Positions 19,944 to 32,357 of a stretch of 64,000 bases of DNA are shown here, piece by piece. The notes below the pieces were generated by a model. That model was not told the DNA's origin. It ran no database searches and worked only from the letters and a program-made list of their open reading frames with translations. Origin of the DNA: Taxillus chinensis (Eukaryota > Streptophyta > Magnoliopsida > Santalales > Loranthaceae); contig CM042086.1 in NCBI GenBank assembly GCA_023512835.1, positions 11,436,809-11,500,808 on the forward strand, given 5' to 3'. The position numbers were made by a program, and so were the translations under genes. Within the stretch, counting starts at the first letter, position 1, and each line of letters starts with the position of its first letter.

Positions 19944-22752
19944 AAAGGCACAAGAATGCAACATATATATATATATATATATATTCGCAATTTAAAAGCT
20001 GATATTGAGTTCTAGACGTGACCTAGGCTTTAGCTTATAGTTTCAGACCATAAATTTATTGAACGCGTTGCAGTATTTGTACATATATATGTATTTCTTT
20101 TCCCCAAAATAGTTGCTTTTATTTCCTGAATGCTTTATTAAATAGAAGAGTTATAATTTTATTATAGAACTGAAGCATGCCGGCATAATAAAACAAACCG
20201 TGCAGTATTCGTGCTCATGCAACATTCAGTGCACGTCTTCGCATGGGACATGAGTGTTGGAAGTAATAGATGGACGATAATGATCACGCTAAGACATTCG
20301 TGAGGCATGATATTACTTGTTAGTTCAATGAAAATGCTCTTAAGAGTGTACATGTGTTTAAAACTGTTTGATGGAATACGGTGCTTGTGTGGGTGGAGAC
20401 ATTTTATCACTCAAATTCGCAAATGAAAACCAATGAAATTCAACCATTACTACACTCGCTATGCATACCATAACAGCCAATTTTAAAAGGTGAAATTTAA
20501 TATAAATTTATATAATAAAAATATAACACGTTATTAAAATGAATTAGTATTCTCATTTTAAAATATTTCTTTCTCATCATTAATCTATTAAAAACGTTTT
20601 GCTCATTCTCATTTTTCTATTTTATTTTCACTTTTGACTAATATTGTTAATTTTAGGCTTTCTTTTATGTCCCCATAACTACATATGGTGTCGAGAGCAT
20701 TTTTTATGTTATCATATACTAATTAGCATATATAGGATACCTTGATGCATGCACTCGTTCCTCGCATCAGAGATTCCTATTATTGTTCTGTTGCCCCGTC
20801 AAATATCATTAAATTGTTATTGATTTGATATGTCGAGAATGCACTATATTAGCTTTGATACCATTAGTTACGTGCGTAGCAAAATAAGCCCTGTGTTGTT
20901 CACGTTCAAAAAAATACCAAACTCAACTCAACCTTTTCCATATAAAATATAATCATAACAAGGCATGAGACATATTTGAGAAAAGCTATAGTAGTTTACT
21001 AAAACATTTAATTGTTCACATGTGAACAGCTAAATATATTCTTCTAATCATTGTTCATTGTGTCACATATTATGTGTTTGATTTATAAATCAAAATATGA
21101 TTCAAAATCAAGTTTTGTTTTAGATAAATGTTTGGTTTCTATGGACAAAACCATGGTTTAACAAAATATAGCCCTTTCTAAGCATTTGAAATTCAAAATT
21201 TGGATTACAAAAGCAAAAAACTGGTGAAGCACGGATTTGCCATCATCCATATTAACAATGCATTTGAATTTCTAAGTTTGAATTGACTTCACGCCTCCGC
21301 ATTTGGATTAACATTTAACCTCGGATGTATTTAAATTATATTTTTGCATTCAAATTACTTTTCACATTCTGAAACAACTTTCGGATCTAAATTAACTAAA
21401 TATTTTTGTATCCAGATATTTTTCTCACTTTCAAATTTAATTTCTTTCATATTTGAATTTAATCAAACTTCATTTTCAACATCGATTTAACACTATCTTT
21501 ATACACAGTTGTTAACTTTTGTTGAACACTAACTTTAACTAGCATGGACTTATGTTAACTTTTGCTGGTCTCATATGGGAGTTGATTTTTTGCTTTATTA
21601 CTATATCTTCAATACAAAAATAACCTAGTTTCCAACATAAACTATATTGAGATATTCTTCTTATTGGTTAAGGTTTTTACATGCTTAAATCTCCTTTGCA
21701 AGCTTTCTTAAATAAAGATCACATTTTAAAGTTATTCAAGTATGCAAATCCCACTTTTCTCATCTATTTTTTATTATTGTTGACAACAATTACAATTAAT
21801 TAAAATATTAGAAATAACAATGAATAAAAGTACTTTACTGAAAATTAAACCACCCCTCATAAAAACACAGAAGTTATTAAAAGAGCAATAAGAGCAAATA
21901 AAAATTTGATCAAAGAAGTCATTTTGGTACAAGAGTGAAAGAGAAAATTTGAGAGAATTGTGTGAGTTTAATGAGATATAGTAGTGTATTTATCGGAAAA
22001 AATTAGATATAACGGTTAGGATATAGTTCTTAGGTAGTCATTAGAGTTACCATCTGAATATGTAACCGTTGGGATTTTAAGTGATATATTTGTAGAAAAA
22101 AATATTATTGATATATAGGCATGTATTAAGATAATTTATAAAATAAGTAATTAAGATCAACACTAAATAATAAATTTATAACAAGTAATTACTATTACAA
22201 ACAGGTAATTATAATTGTATATTAAAATAAATAATTAAACAAGTAAAAAACCCTCAAATATTTCATATGGGTTATTTTCACGTTAATCGATTAATAAATC
22301 TTTCCCATAAAACATGTATAATTAAAAATTGGAAAGGCACTTTCAATCCTAAAAAACCCTTACATATTTAAAAATAACGAGTAATAAGTGATGTGAAACG
22401 TTTAGAATTCACACATCCATTAAGCAAATCTCTTTTATAAGTAATATATATATATATATATATATAATATAAATCATCATTAAAATAGATCTTTTCATAA
22501 AAATATTAAACAGAAACTCTTTTTAATATATATAATTCTAATAATGATAGTAATAATATTAAAAATAAATTATAATATAAATAAATAAAATACTTAACGG
22601 ATATTATTGAAGATTTTAGGTAATTAAGTTATATCGAGTACTTGTCATGTTATAATTTCACTAGCAAATAATTAATTTATAAAATAAAATAAAATATCAC
22701 CTACACCTACCTATCAGCATAGTCATATTTCGACTTCAAATCCAAATTGTAC

Positions 22753-22802
<50 letters not shown>

Positions 22803-23099
22803 TGGGGACATATTCAACATGTATTAATTAAATGCGTCCAATCGAACACTTTGAATGCATGATCCATGGCAATTGTTGTGGGGGAACGATCCAGGAAATT
22901 TCCATTCACATGCTTGGAAATGGATTGCACTTACCTGCTCCTTTCAAGTTTCTTGCCGTATTGCTTGGTCTGCGTTGACTAAATTATTGGTCCTTTGGTT
23001 TGGTGTGTGATTGACTGACGTTTCCAATGCTTCAAGTTGAACTTTTAGTCGAGTCTATTTAATCACTCATCTTCTTCCTACTTCCTCCAAGAAAAGATC
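19944..23099. other. Intergenic region between the UBC25-like and DUF2921 genes
   Basis: The first roughly 200 bp is probably the 3' UTR of the E2 gene and includes a TA microsatellite (19961-19982). The rest is AT-rich, with TA repeats near 22444-22467 and a longer one at about 22758-22798. I see no gene. The last 150 bp, which are GC-richer, belong to the DUF2921 promoter. Confidence 0.6.
22975..23063 (+). promoter_or_regulatory. Putative promoter of the DUF2921 gene: two W-box motifs and a TATA-like box
   Basis: TTGACT, the WRKY W-box core, occurs at 22975-22980 and 23011-23016. TATTTAAT at 23056-23063 lies about 40 bp before the ATG and could serve as a TATA box with a very short leader. 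Motif-based inference only. Confidence 0.35.
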
Positions 23100-25922
23100 A
23101 TGTTTTTGAACTCTCTTTCAGCCATGCAAATGCAAATGCCACCTCAAACTCGGTTTCCTTGTTTCTTACTCCTCGCCCTCTTTACGTCTACGATTGCTGC
23201 TGCTGCTGCTTCAACAGCAGTCAATTATGCCGATCATTGCGGTTCCCTCGTGCCGGAATCAACACCGACCACCCCAGATTATGCCGCATTCTCTCTGCCT
23301 CAGTCCCAGAACGGCTACTACATGGACGTGGGTGATGACCCGAACGAAGGCTCCTCATATAAGTGCCTCTCCTTTCAAACCCCAGTAGTGCATGAAACTA
23401 AAGCCGAAGGCGTGTTCAAACTTTCGGGAAGCCTGACGCTGCAGGACCAGTTTCTCTACTCTCCGGACAAACCCCTGAACGGGACTCGGCAACCAAGGTG
23501 GGGTAATCCCCTAACGTTTGGCCTAAGTGGGTTCTGGTCAAAATCCACAGGACATCTCTGCATGACTGGTACAGCTCGACTTTACTCACAAGAAGGTAAG
23601 TTGCTTGATCGTGATCTCAAGACTGTTTTGAAGCTCCTTTCTTTCCAGGACACCAATATCTCCACCGGTATGGTCACTGGAACTCTAGAAATTTTGAATC
23701 CGATGAAGGACTCCCCCCACTCCCAACCCATTTCAATCATCATGTTCCCTGAAACCAATTACACTTACAGTTTGATTTCTTCTCCTGAGAAAGAGTTCCC
23801 TAAGGAAGGTGGCCAATCACTTGGGTTAAGGCATGGAGGGAGCCTCTGTTCGATGCTCTCGGGCCCCTTCAACGCCTTGCTCGAGTACCCAAATGGTTGC
23901 TCCTCTTCAACAAAATGCAATCCATTTGCAGGAGCCGTTGCTGGCGATCTGGCTCTCCCCAGTGCCGTGTCCATCGCTTCAATTCAGTGCTCCAATGATC
24001 AAAAGAGGCTGCGAGTTCTGATCGGGTTTTCCAAAAGAAACGACTCTGCCTGTCGCCGTTGCTATGCCCGGCCGTTTGATCCCAGCACGACGCTGGTCGG
24101 GGAAGGATATTGGGACTCGGAGAACAACCGGCTCTACATCATGGCTTGCCGCATTGTGGGCGCTGGAGTTAAGGATTGTTCCTTCAGGCTGAGCTTGAGG
24201 TTCCCTGCAATTTTGTCCCTCCAGAAGAGCAGCAGCGTTGTGGGGAAGGTTTGGACCATCAAATCGGCGAGTGATTCAGGATTCTTTGAAATGATTACAT
24301 ACAAAAGTGTTGGAAAAACAGAGATCGCAACAAAAAGCTTTCCCAGAAGCGTACCAGCCCTCCCGGGCTCTAAATACGAGTACACTGCAGCGAAAAATTC
24401 ATGCCCCGCAGAGACAATACCTGACAAAGGGGAAACTTTAAATTACCCCGATGCTGGCTCGTATGAGATGAATTTTCAGGCATCAATCAAGATTAAGAAC
24501 TCTAGAGAAACGATTGGCTGGGCTGACATAGCTCCACTCTCCATTGGTGATCAACTTTTTGATCACACATACTCCTACTACAACTATGAATCCCCAGAGG
24601 AGAAATATAGCAGCCCTGTGAACATCAGCTACAAGGTGAGTATTACAAAGTACTCGAACCATGGTGGCGGTGAGTTTGGGTCTGATCTTTTTAACTCATC
24701 TTTTGGTTTCTCCGACAACTATAACTACAACGCAGAGCTCACTGCTGAAGGAGTTTATGATAACAAGACAGGGAAGCTATGCTTAGTGGCGTGTAGAGAT
24801 CTCGATCTAGTCACCAAATTTGCCACAAATGTTTCCATGGATTGCAAGATTCTTGTCAAATTCAGTTTCCCCGCAATCAATCAAAAAATGGGGAGGCGCC
24901 AAATCAAGGGAAGCATCGAGAGCACCCGCGAAGCCTCCGATCCGCTCCACTTCGGTCCTCTTGAATTGGTGGGCAGCGGCTATTCCATGGTCGAAGCAGA
25001 GTGGTCCATCTGGAGGCTCGACTTCGAGACCGCCATGGTGTTGTCCTCGAAAACGCTTCTCTGCATCTTCAGCGCGTTACAAATCATCCATGTCAAGAGA
25101 CACCAAGCCAGTGCGCACATATCTCTTCTGATGCTGTCGATTCTTGCTTTCGGTCAAATGGTCCCTCTTCTTCTCAACTTCGAGGCCCTCTTACACCAAA
25201 ACCGGCGACATTTCTGGCGTCGCAGCGAGTGGCTCGAAGGAAATGAGGTGTTGGTGAGAGTTGTCTCCATGGGGGCCTTCCTGACCCAATTACTCCTCCT
25301 GCACCGCTCCTGGTCCGCCAAATTGAGCCAACATGACCAGAAGAAGGACCTGTGGGTCGCTGAGAAAAAAGCTCTGTTTCTGTCAACCCCTCTCTATCTT
25401 ATAGGGGCAGTGGCTTCGCTTCTGGCACAACAGCAACAATCCATTCTCTCGAAATTGAAATCCTACGGAGGCCTGGTGTTGGACGGATTTCTGGTCCCAC
25501 AGATCCTCCTCAACATTTTCGCAAACCCGATGGGGACCCAAAAAAAGGCCCCCAAAGCTCTGTCTAATTGGTTCTACATTGGGACTTCTCTGGCGAGGTT
25601 GGTACCGCATGCCTATGACCTTTACAGGGCTGGGAGGTTTGGGAGAGATTTGGATGGGTCTTACGGATACATGGACGAGTATGTGTATGCGGTCCCTGGT
25701 TCAGATTTCTACTCCCCTGTTTGGGACGTGGCTATAGCGTTCGGTGTCGGGGTATTTGCGGCGGTCATTTACATGCAGCAGCGGTTCGGTGGCCGCTGCG
25801 TGCTGCCGCGGCGATTCAGAGCCACGGAGGCGTATGAGAAGGTGCCTGCGATGGAAGAGTATGAAAAGGTGCCGACGATGGAGGAGTATGATGAGAAGGT
25901 GCTGGTGACCGGGGAAGAGTAA
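23100..25922 (+). CDS. DUF2921 membrane protein, intronless
   Basis: A single uninterrupted frame of 940 aa, matching the plant DUF2921 family of unknown molecular function. An N-terminal hydrophobic stretch (residues about 18-38, rich in L and A) looks like a signal peptide; the mature part begins near the family hallmark YADHCGSLVPES. Two large extracytoplasmic halves follow, with many cysteines and N-glycosylation sequons such as NGT and NIS. The last third has about six hydrophobic segments, for example LLCIFSALQII, LLMLSILAFGQMVPLLL, FLTQLLLLH, LYLIGAVASLLA and VAIAFGVGVFAAVIYM. The extreme C-terminus has tandem EYEKVPxM-type repeats. Biochemical role: not known. Confidence 0.9.
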   Translation: MFLNSLSAMQMQMPPQTRFPCFLLLALFTSTIAAAAASTAVNYADHCGSLVPESTPTTPDYAAFSLPQSQNGYYMDVGDDPNEGSSYKCLSFQTPVVHETKAEGVFKLSGSLTLQDQFLYSPDKPLNGTRQPRWGNPLTFGLSGFWSKSTGHLCMTGTARLYSQEGKLLDRDLKTVLKLLSFQDTNISTGMVTGTLEILNPMKDSPHSQPISIIMFPETNYTYSLISSPEKEFPKEGGQSLGLRHGGSLCSMLSGPFNALLEYPNGCSSSTKCNPFAGAVAGDLALPSAVSIASIQCSNDQKRLRVLIGFSKRNDSACRRCYARPFDPSTTLVGEGYWDSENNRLYIMACRIVGAGVKDCSFRLSLRFPAILSLQKSSSVVGKVWTIKSASDSGFFEMITYKSVGKTEIATKSFPRSVPALPGSKYEYTAAKNSCPAETIPDKGETLNYPDAGSYEMNFQASIKIKNSRETIGWADIAPLSIGDQLFDHTYSYYNYESPEEKYSSPVNISYKVSITKYSNHGGGEFGSDLFNSSFGFSDNYNYNAELTAEGVYDNKTGKLCLVACRDLDLVTKFATNVSMDCKILVKFSFPAINQKMGRRQIKGSIESTREASDPLHFGPLELVGSGYSMVEAEWSIWRLDFETAMVLSSKTLLCIFSALQIIHVKRHQASAHISLLMLSILAFGQMVPLLLNFEALLHQNRRHFWRRSEWLEGNEVLVRVVSMGAFLTQLLLLHRSWSAKLSQHDQKKDLWVAEKKALFLSTPLYLIGAVASLLAQQQQSILSKLKSYGGLVLDGFLVPQILLNIFANPMGTQKKAPKALSNWFYIGTSLARLVPHAYDLYRAGRFGRDLDGSYGYMDEYVYAVPGSDFYSPVWDVAIAFGVGVFAAVIYMQQRFGGRCVLPRRFRATEAYEKVPAMEEYEKVPTMEEYDEKVLVTGEE
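25835..25905 (+). repeat. In-frame 27-bp tandem repeats at the 3' end of the DUF2921 ORF
   Basis: Three imperfect 9-residue units encode AYEKVPAME, EYEKVPTME and EYDEKVLVT. The first two are nearly identical at DNA level. The tail is acidic and probably cytoplasmic. Confidence 0.8.
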
Positions 25923-27600
25923 TGCGTGTAATAAATCAGAGGCAAGGGGTTCTCTGAGCCCGAGTGTGTCTGCGATATATATTGATGCAGAAAAGAGGTA
26001 TGTAGAAGGTAGAGCAGCCAGGAGCGTTGTTCTGTTTAGTATTACAGTACTTGGATATTGGTGTAATGATGAATGGCGCTCTTGAAGGGCTTTTTAGATT
26101 GCTTGCATGCTTGCTTGTGACTGTGTGTCAATGTGTGTGTGTTGTTTTTTTTTTTTTTTTTTGGGTTGTTTACGGGTATATTATATGGTGATCTGGGTAT
26201 GAATATTCATATTTAACGGGTATATTATATGCTCTTGGTCCCCTCGGGACCCTCCCGAGTTTGTGTGTTGTTGAAATTCAGCGTCTGTGTTTTCAACCTA
26301 ATGGGATTTACTTTTTAGTGTTTCTTTTCTTCGATACCATTGCATTGCAGTTGCCGGTGTTAGTAGAAACAAACAACCTAATTAACCTAAAAAATAATAA
26401 AGCAAAAACATAGAAAATAGTAAATCATTAAAAATGTAGTAAAGTTGAGTAAAAAAATTTTTTTTACTTGTGACCAAAAAAAAAACTGAACAAATCAATA
26501 AAAATAAAATTTAAATATAAAATCAAAGACAAAAAAAAAACGATTTAGAAAAATCTCAATCAAAACAAAATCGAGTCAATTAGGGAAAAATAATTTAGTC
26601 AAAAAGGTTTTGAAGAAAAAATGATTAAATCTTTAAATTTACATAAAATAACAACTTAACTTGTCAACTGATGTAATTTAACTCTAAAAATTCAAACCTA
26701 AGCGATTAAACTTCTCTAACATCAAAAAAATTAATTAAAAATGATCCAATTTGATATCCTTTCATATCATTAAATTTGAACCCTTTTAACCACAAATTCA
26801 ATTGATATGATTTAAATGTTTAAGAACAAAATTACTTTTTCTATGCAAGTATCTCTAGGTGTGAGGGAAGCTGTGTAAGTATGTATTCACACAGGCAAAC
26901 CTCAGTTCTAATAAGTTTATGTTATTGTTATTATTTTTATTTGCCTTGAATTTGTAATTTATTTTTTAAAAAATCATAAAACTGATAATGTAGGAAAATA
27001 TATAAGAAGTCAAAATTTTTGTTTTGGGAAAATTAAAAAGAATATGGTCAGTTAATGCTAGAGATTCAAAATGTGCCCGAGGGAGATGTGGGTATGTGTA
27101 AAGCCCAAATTTAAAAACATAATTCAAATTTGATGCAGGTTTGGGTTTAAAGGTTTACACCTAATAATTAAATCAAATCCAAATCCGACCCCTTGAAGTT
27201 TTATTATTAGCTATCTAAACAAAAATTTTATATCAATTATTTTAATAATAAATTTTTAATTTTTATTTTTAATGCTTAAATTTGAATAATAATTTTTTAA
27301 ATGTGGATGTTTTATTTCAATGATATACGTTATATGGTTTTAATATTTAAAAATCAATATTTACCTGAAATGAATGAATATTTGGGTCCGGGGGTTTGAT
27401 CTGATGATGTCCAACCCACGGCGGACCGATTACATCCTAGTCCTTGCCAGAGTGGAACCCACCTGGGCCACGTCTGATGTTGACGTGTGCATTGTCATGA
27501 CGTGTTTAGTGTTTACTGAATATGGTAGTCGCACTCGCACCCTAACATTTCCTCCATCCCTATCTTCTTCTCCTTGCCGTGAGGCTGCGAGTGTTAGCTG
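25923..27600. other. Intergenic region upstream of the thioredoxin gene
   Basis: The first 300 bp is probably the DUF2921 3' UTR and flank. It contains a T run at about 26143-26162 and a 16 bp exact direct repeat, ACGGGTATATTATATG, at 26172 and 26216. About 26370-27370 is AT-rich without a recognisable gene. About 27380-27600 is GC-richer and is the likely thioredoxin promoter. Confidence 0.6.
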
Positions 27601-27615
27601 AGAGACTCTCTCAGA

Positions 27616-27617
<2 letters not shown>

Positions 27618-27673
<56 letters not shown>
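27618..27673. repeat. Long CT microsatellite in the thioredoxin leader
   Basis: A nearly pure CT run of about 50 bp ends 15-20 bp before the thioredoxin ATG. Pyrimidine-rich leaders are common in plant promoters and 5' UTRs; the length is likely to be polymorphic. Confidence 0.9.
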
Positions 27674-27674
<1 letters not shown>

Positions 27675-27687
27675 GCTCCCCTCTTAC

Positions 27688-29895
27688 ATGGCGACCGTAC
27701 TAGAATCGCTCTCTGTTCCACGCCCCTCCGGTATCGCTCCTTACGTCTTCGCCTCGGTCCCTGCTTCCTCTCCTTCGGCGATCTCCGGTCGCCGGAGCTC
27801 CGCAGCGTCGCCGGATTTAAGAGGCCTCAAGATCCAAAACGTTTCCGCTGCCGCTCCGCGGTTAGCATCTCCGTTCGGTTTGAGCTCGAGGCTCGCTCGT
27901 CGCGGTGGTCGAGGAATCGTCTGCGAGGCTCAGAACACTGCAGTTGGAGGTAGCTCACTCGCGGCTCTCTATCCTCTTACGTGTTTGTTGACGCGCATTT
28001 CATTTGTTGTTGTTCTCTCTTTCGATTGTTTTTGTTGTTGATTTGATTCTTTAAGGTTGAGCTTCGCGGATCACACGCGTCAAGTTGAAATGTTCTTCTA
28101 GAAAATTTATAGAAGATGAGTGAAAAAAAAGTAAAAACATTTTTGTCTACTGGAGTACTGGGGCTGTTGGACCGAATGTCACCGATTAATATTGCATTTT
28201 AAAATTGGGGTTAGATTTGTAAGGAAGTTTATAAGTTGGGGTTTCATTTTCTCGAGCCTTTGTTAAGGTGCAACTCTGTGCTTGTTCAAAGAAAATTCCT
28301 TAAACTACTACCCAATGTGTCGAACTGTCAATGGCAGTTTATATTGGGTTATGCCTATGCTGAGGAGTCTCCAAATTGTAATGTTGTGCAATTTAAAGGG
28401 TAACACCGCTATTTGTTGTGAAAAACTTCGTTCTTTTATTTTTCAAGCTCATTTCACCAAATCATGAACTTATTTTGTGAATGTTTGAAAGTTGGTGTTG
28501 GACATGTGATATTACCGAGTTGCATTTCTTCAAATCTTTAAAAATTGGTTTTGATGTGCGCGGTGGAGGTGAAGAGGACATTTATAACTACTTGCAAAGA
28601 TAAAGAGATACAAATTCATTTAGTGAAATAAATCTCTTTGAATAGATAATTGAACAAGGGAGCAACCACTGGAGGTCAACTTATTGCTCCAATTTCCTAA
28701 ACTAGCATCAGCTAAGTGAAAAAAAAGGTCGACAATGTTTAAAGGTATCATAAATTCACTCGCATAAGCTCCTCTAGGTCCTTCCACCGTTCACCTCCAA
28801 AAAGGTAACCTCAAAATTCTCTCTCTACAAAGAAGTTCCTCGCCTACAAATTCTCATAAGATGAAGTTCAGAATCTTTCTTTCTTAGGGGTTAGCACGAG
28901 GCTGATAAGATTCTCTGCCCTTTTCTTTTTCCTTGGCCATGGTCCTTTTTCGTTTCCAAACTAAATGATTTAATTTAAACCTTCAAGTGTAGATGAAAGC
29001 TAAGATGAGAACTCTTCCTTCTTGTTGCATTTAGATATGATGGATTTTGTAACTTGATTTAATTTGTTATAAAACTTATGAGGATAGTGTGACGGGCAGC
29101 CTGGTTCAACTACCAGGAGCTCCATCAAGATGGGATACCAAAAAGGCCTGAAATTTATTGTAGCGTTTAGTTATTGTGTATCTGGAGATGGATATCTATA
29201 GAAGTCAGGCTTTTGGAGTTGATTTGACCTTGGAAAGGAAGTTTAGAGCAAATTTTGGAGTTGATTACATTCTTATATACAATGCTATTAAATTGGGATG
29301 ATAAAAGTCCCATCTTGCTGTTTTAATATGAATCATTTTGAGGATACAGCAAAACTGTTTTCTGGGAAAAGATTTGTATCATTCTTTGTTGTCTTAACAT
29401 GAATTATTTTGAGTATACAGGAATACCTTATAGTCTGTTGGTTTTGTTATCTCTTTTCATTTTTGAAAATTTTCATTTGTATACGCATCATGTTTTAAAT
29501 TATTAGATATTATGAATTTATTCCGTTGTGTAAATTGAAACAAAGGTTTTTGGGTTTTGTTTGACTTTTTTCTAATTGCAGTAGCAGCTGTGATGGATTC
29601 AAATTGGCAGTCAGATGTTATTGAATCTGATCTCCCTGTGCTTGTTGAATTCTGGGCTCCGTGGTGTGGGCCTTGCCGTATGATACATCCTGTTATTGAT
29701 GAATTGTCAAAGCTGTATGCTGGGAAGCTGAGGTGCTACAAGGTAAACACTGACGAGAGTCCTTCAATAGCAACTAAATATGGGATCCGAAGCATTCCAA
29801 CCATTATGATCTTTAATGGAGGCGAAAAGAAAGATGCAGTTATTGGCGCTGTTCCCAAATCCACACTCATTACTAGTATAGAGAAGTTCTTGTAG
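27688..29895 (+). CDS. TRXm: Thioredoxin m-type, plastid-targeted, 2 exons
   Basis: Coding exons 27688-27949 and 29582-29895, joined in phase 1, give 191 aa. The first exon encodes a Ser/Pro/Arg-rich, acid-poor presequence of about 80 residues, typical of a chloroplast transit peptide. The second encodes the entire thioredoxin fold. Active site WCGPC lies at residues 115-119, preceded by VLVEFWAP. The cis-proline loop RSIPT and the closing SIEKFL are in place. M-type thioredoxins carry electrons from ferredoxin-thioredoxin reductase to stromal enzymes. Assignment to m rather than x/y type rests on the overall pattern ([20 protein letters not shown]) and is fairly secure. The intron is 1.63 kb. 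Confidence 0.93.
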
Positions 29896-30960
29896 ATTTG
29901 GTGAGTAGCAAGTAAATGCATAAAGCTGTTTTAGTATTGCTGCTGCTTCTGCTTTACTGCGGATATTGGTGTGCACAGCCCACTTTGTTGGCAAAATAAT
30001 TAAGTTTGAACTGTTTTACTGTATAGTTGTTGGATGGGCCTGTATTTATGGGAGGGAAAGAAAAGACATGAAGTGGAGGGAGAATTCATTTCAATCTTTC
30101 TTTCTTTTTCTTCTTTTGGATGCTCAAAATGAGGAGGGAGAGAATAGCCTTAGCAATAAGGACCAGTTCATTCTCTTTGGGATGTTTACTCGTAAGATTT
30201 TATAATTTTTTTTATAAGTGGGCCATTTCGTTTAAACCTTTTTTTAGCCTAAAAACGATGTGGAAAAGAAATGCTAGAGTGAGAGGAAAAAAAAAAAAAG
30301 ATTAATCTTACATTTGACTTAAATGTGATGGACATGTTTTTATGTCATGCACATGTTTTAATTATAACCGATAAAACTCTACCTGACATTGCTCAGAATG
30401 TTATAGCCTGCGCAAAATGCTTCTACCTAACATTGATCTAATAACAAATAATAAATAATAATGTTGTGAACCTCGTCGTCCTTCTCAAGTCTAAAGTCTT
30501 GAACAGACGATTATTTTTTATTTTTATTGTTTTTAAAAAAGAAATAGTATGACGGTCGGGCCACCGCTCCGGTCCGGCGGTGGAAATAACAACAGAGACA
30601 GAGTGAGAGGGAGGTAACCGAACGCGCGGGAAGTTACACCGTCCGTCGCGACGTCGGCGCTATCTATAATTAATTAAATACATTAAATATATTAATTAGT
30701 TGGTTGGGCGAGTCCAGCGCGTCTTCAATTCTCTCCTCCATTCTCCACCTCTCAAACCCCTCTGCTTTTTCTTTTATATTTTTCTTTCTTTCTTCTTACA
30801 CCCTCCCTCTCTCTTTCTTTCTCTCCCTGTCTCCATACCCGATCAAATATCACCATTGAAACGGCTGGTTCTAAATCTCTAAGAATCTGTAGGCGGCTCC
30901 ATCGTGCGTGCAAAACAGAAGCTCTCTCGGCACCCAATTTCTCATCGTCCCATCATCTTC
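29896..30960. other. Thioredoxin 3' flank and RMA-type gene promoter/leader
   Basis: No additional gene seen. About 29896-30200 is probably the 3' UTR of the thioredoxin gene. About 30550-30660 is a GC-rich promoter-like block containing a 7-bp-stem near-palindrome (CCACCGC...GCGGTGG, 30561-30583). About 30700-30960 is pyrimidine-rich and looks like the leader of the RING gene. Confidence 0.5.
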
Positions 30961-30970
30961 AAATCCCAAG

Positions 30971-31554
30971 GTGCGAAAGTTGTATTATATATATATAGGA
31001 TGTGACCGGGAAATTTACACAGGAATTCTCGAAGACGTTGTTATAACCATTACGTTGTCGTGTGTGTTGTACCCAACTGTTGTTTGTTGTGTCTGTTTGG
31101 TATTTCTTGGTGTTCATGTTATCTTCTTATTTATAATATAAGAAGATAAGAAAGCCATCTATGTGCTGTACGCTGCATGTGACATATGCGTGAAGGTCTT
31201 CTTGCTCTCAAGCCCATATATGATGAATATTTTTGCTGATGTAAATCCATTTTCCTTTTCAATTTCTTAATTACAATCTGGAAAACCTCATGCTGATCCG
31301 ATTTTTATTTTTATCATTCATGACACCTTTATTTTTATCGACCACCGACTCTTATTTGTCCAATACTTGTTCTTGTTTTTTATTGGGAACAGGCATATAT
31401 ATAGACCCTGTTTTCTTCGTTTCCTAGTATTTAGTCAAAGATGCGGGAACACGTGTCTGAGAGTGCTGTTTAGTACCTGTTGAAACATGTTCATATTGTT
31501 TGTATTTGATGCATGCTTGGTGGCTAAATTATATATATATATATATATTTGCAG
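30971..31554 (+). other. Inferred 5' UTR intron of the RMA-type RING gene
   Basis: CCCAAG followed by GTGCGA at 30971 is a plausible donor. A TA-rich, T-rich tract ending TTTGCAG at 31554 is a strong acceptor, only 5 bp before the ATG. A leader intron is inferred from these signals; no transcript was seen. Confidence 0.5.
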
Positions 31555-31559
31555 AGTAC

Positions 31560-32357
31560 ATGGCCTTAGAAACCAACTTCCAACAGTCCATGACAAAACA
31601 CAATGGCCCGGTCAACCAGAAATTGGATTCGTTCTCATGTTCAGCAGAGAATGTTGATGGTTGTTTTGATTGTAACATCTGCCTGGATTATGCGCATGAC
31701 CCTGTTGTTACCCTCTGTGGTCATCTGTACTGTTGGCCATGCATCTACAAATGGCTGCATGTTCAAAGCTCTTCTTCAGATGCAGGCGATCAGCAAAAAT
31801 GTCCAGTTTGTAAGGCCATTGTCTCAACTGCTTTACTAGTCCCCCTCTATGGTCGAGGTAACACTGTTTCCGACTCAGAGACGGGGACCAGAAGGCCAAG
31901 TCTGGGCGTGGTTCTTCCTCGCCGACCAGAAGCCCTGCGCACATTGCTCACTAACACTACTTCTAGAGCCAGTGATATGATCACCAACCCAGACCAACAC
32001 AACGGTACAGTGCACGGCTCAAACCAACGAATGCCTCTCAATCCATTCTATTCACAGGCGTTCCATCACCAGGAGTACTTCTCTCACCCTCACCGTGGTT
32101 ATCCCCCGCCAGCAGTTACTACTCCTAGGAGTACTGTGATGCCGAGCGTTCTGAGCCCGACAGCAGGGATGCTAGGAGAGATGGTTTATGCCGGGCTTTT
32201 TGGGCGGCCCAATGCAAGTCTGTTTGCATACCCTTACTATCATCTACTGGGCAGCAGCACGATGGTGAGAAGGCAAGAAATGCAGGTTGACAAATCTCTC
32301 AGCAGAGTGTCCCTCTTCCTTTTCTGTTGCTTTGTTCTCTGCCTTCTCTTGTTCTGA
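31560..32357 (+). CDS. RMA1: RMA-type membrane-anchored RING E3 ubiquitin ligase
   Basis: The 265 aa product, from a single coding exon, has a C3HC4 RING finger close to the N-terminus: C38, C41, C53, H55, C58, C61, C81, C84 (CNIC, LCGHLYC, WPC, KCPVC). The middle is Pro/Ser/His-rich and disordered. The C-terminal LFLFCCFVLCLLLF is a tail anchor. This is the architecture of plant RMA1/2/3 and animal RNF5, ER-membrane E3 ligases in protein quality control and aquaporin turnover. The chosen start, MALETNFQQS, follows the inferred leader-intron acceptor and gives the usual RMA length. Which RMA paralogue this is cannot be settled. Confidence 0.88.
   Translation: MALETNFQQSMTKHNGPVNQKLDSFSCSAENVDGCFDCNICLDYAHDPVVTLCGHLYCWPCIYKWLHVQSSSSDAGDQQKCPVCKAIVSTALLVPLYGRGNTVSDSETGTRRPSLGVVLPRRPEALRTLLTNTTSRASDMITNPDQHNGTVHGSNQRMPLNPFYSQAFHHQEYFSHPHRGYPPPAVTTPRSTVMPSVLSPTAGMLGEMVYAGLFGRPNASLFAYPYYHLLGSSTMVRRQEMQVDKSLSRVSLFLFCCFVLCLLLF

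Noticed and set aside
23765..25610. Several 62-103 codon frames within the DUF2921 ORF
   Set aside because: Alternative-frame shadows of a long, GC-balanced ORF.
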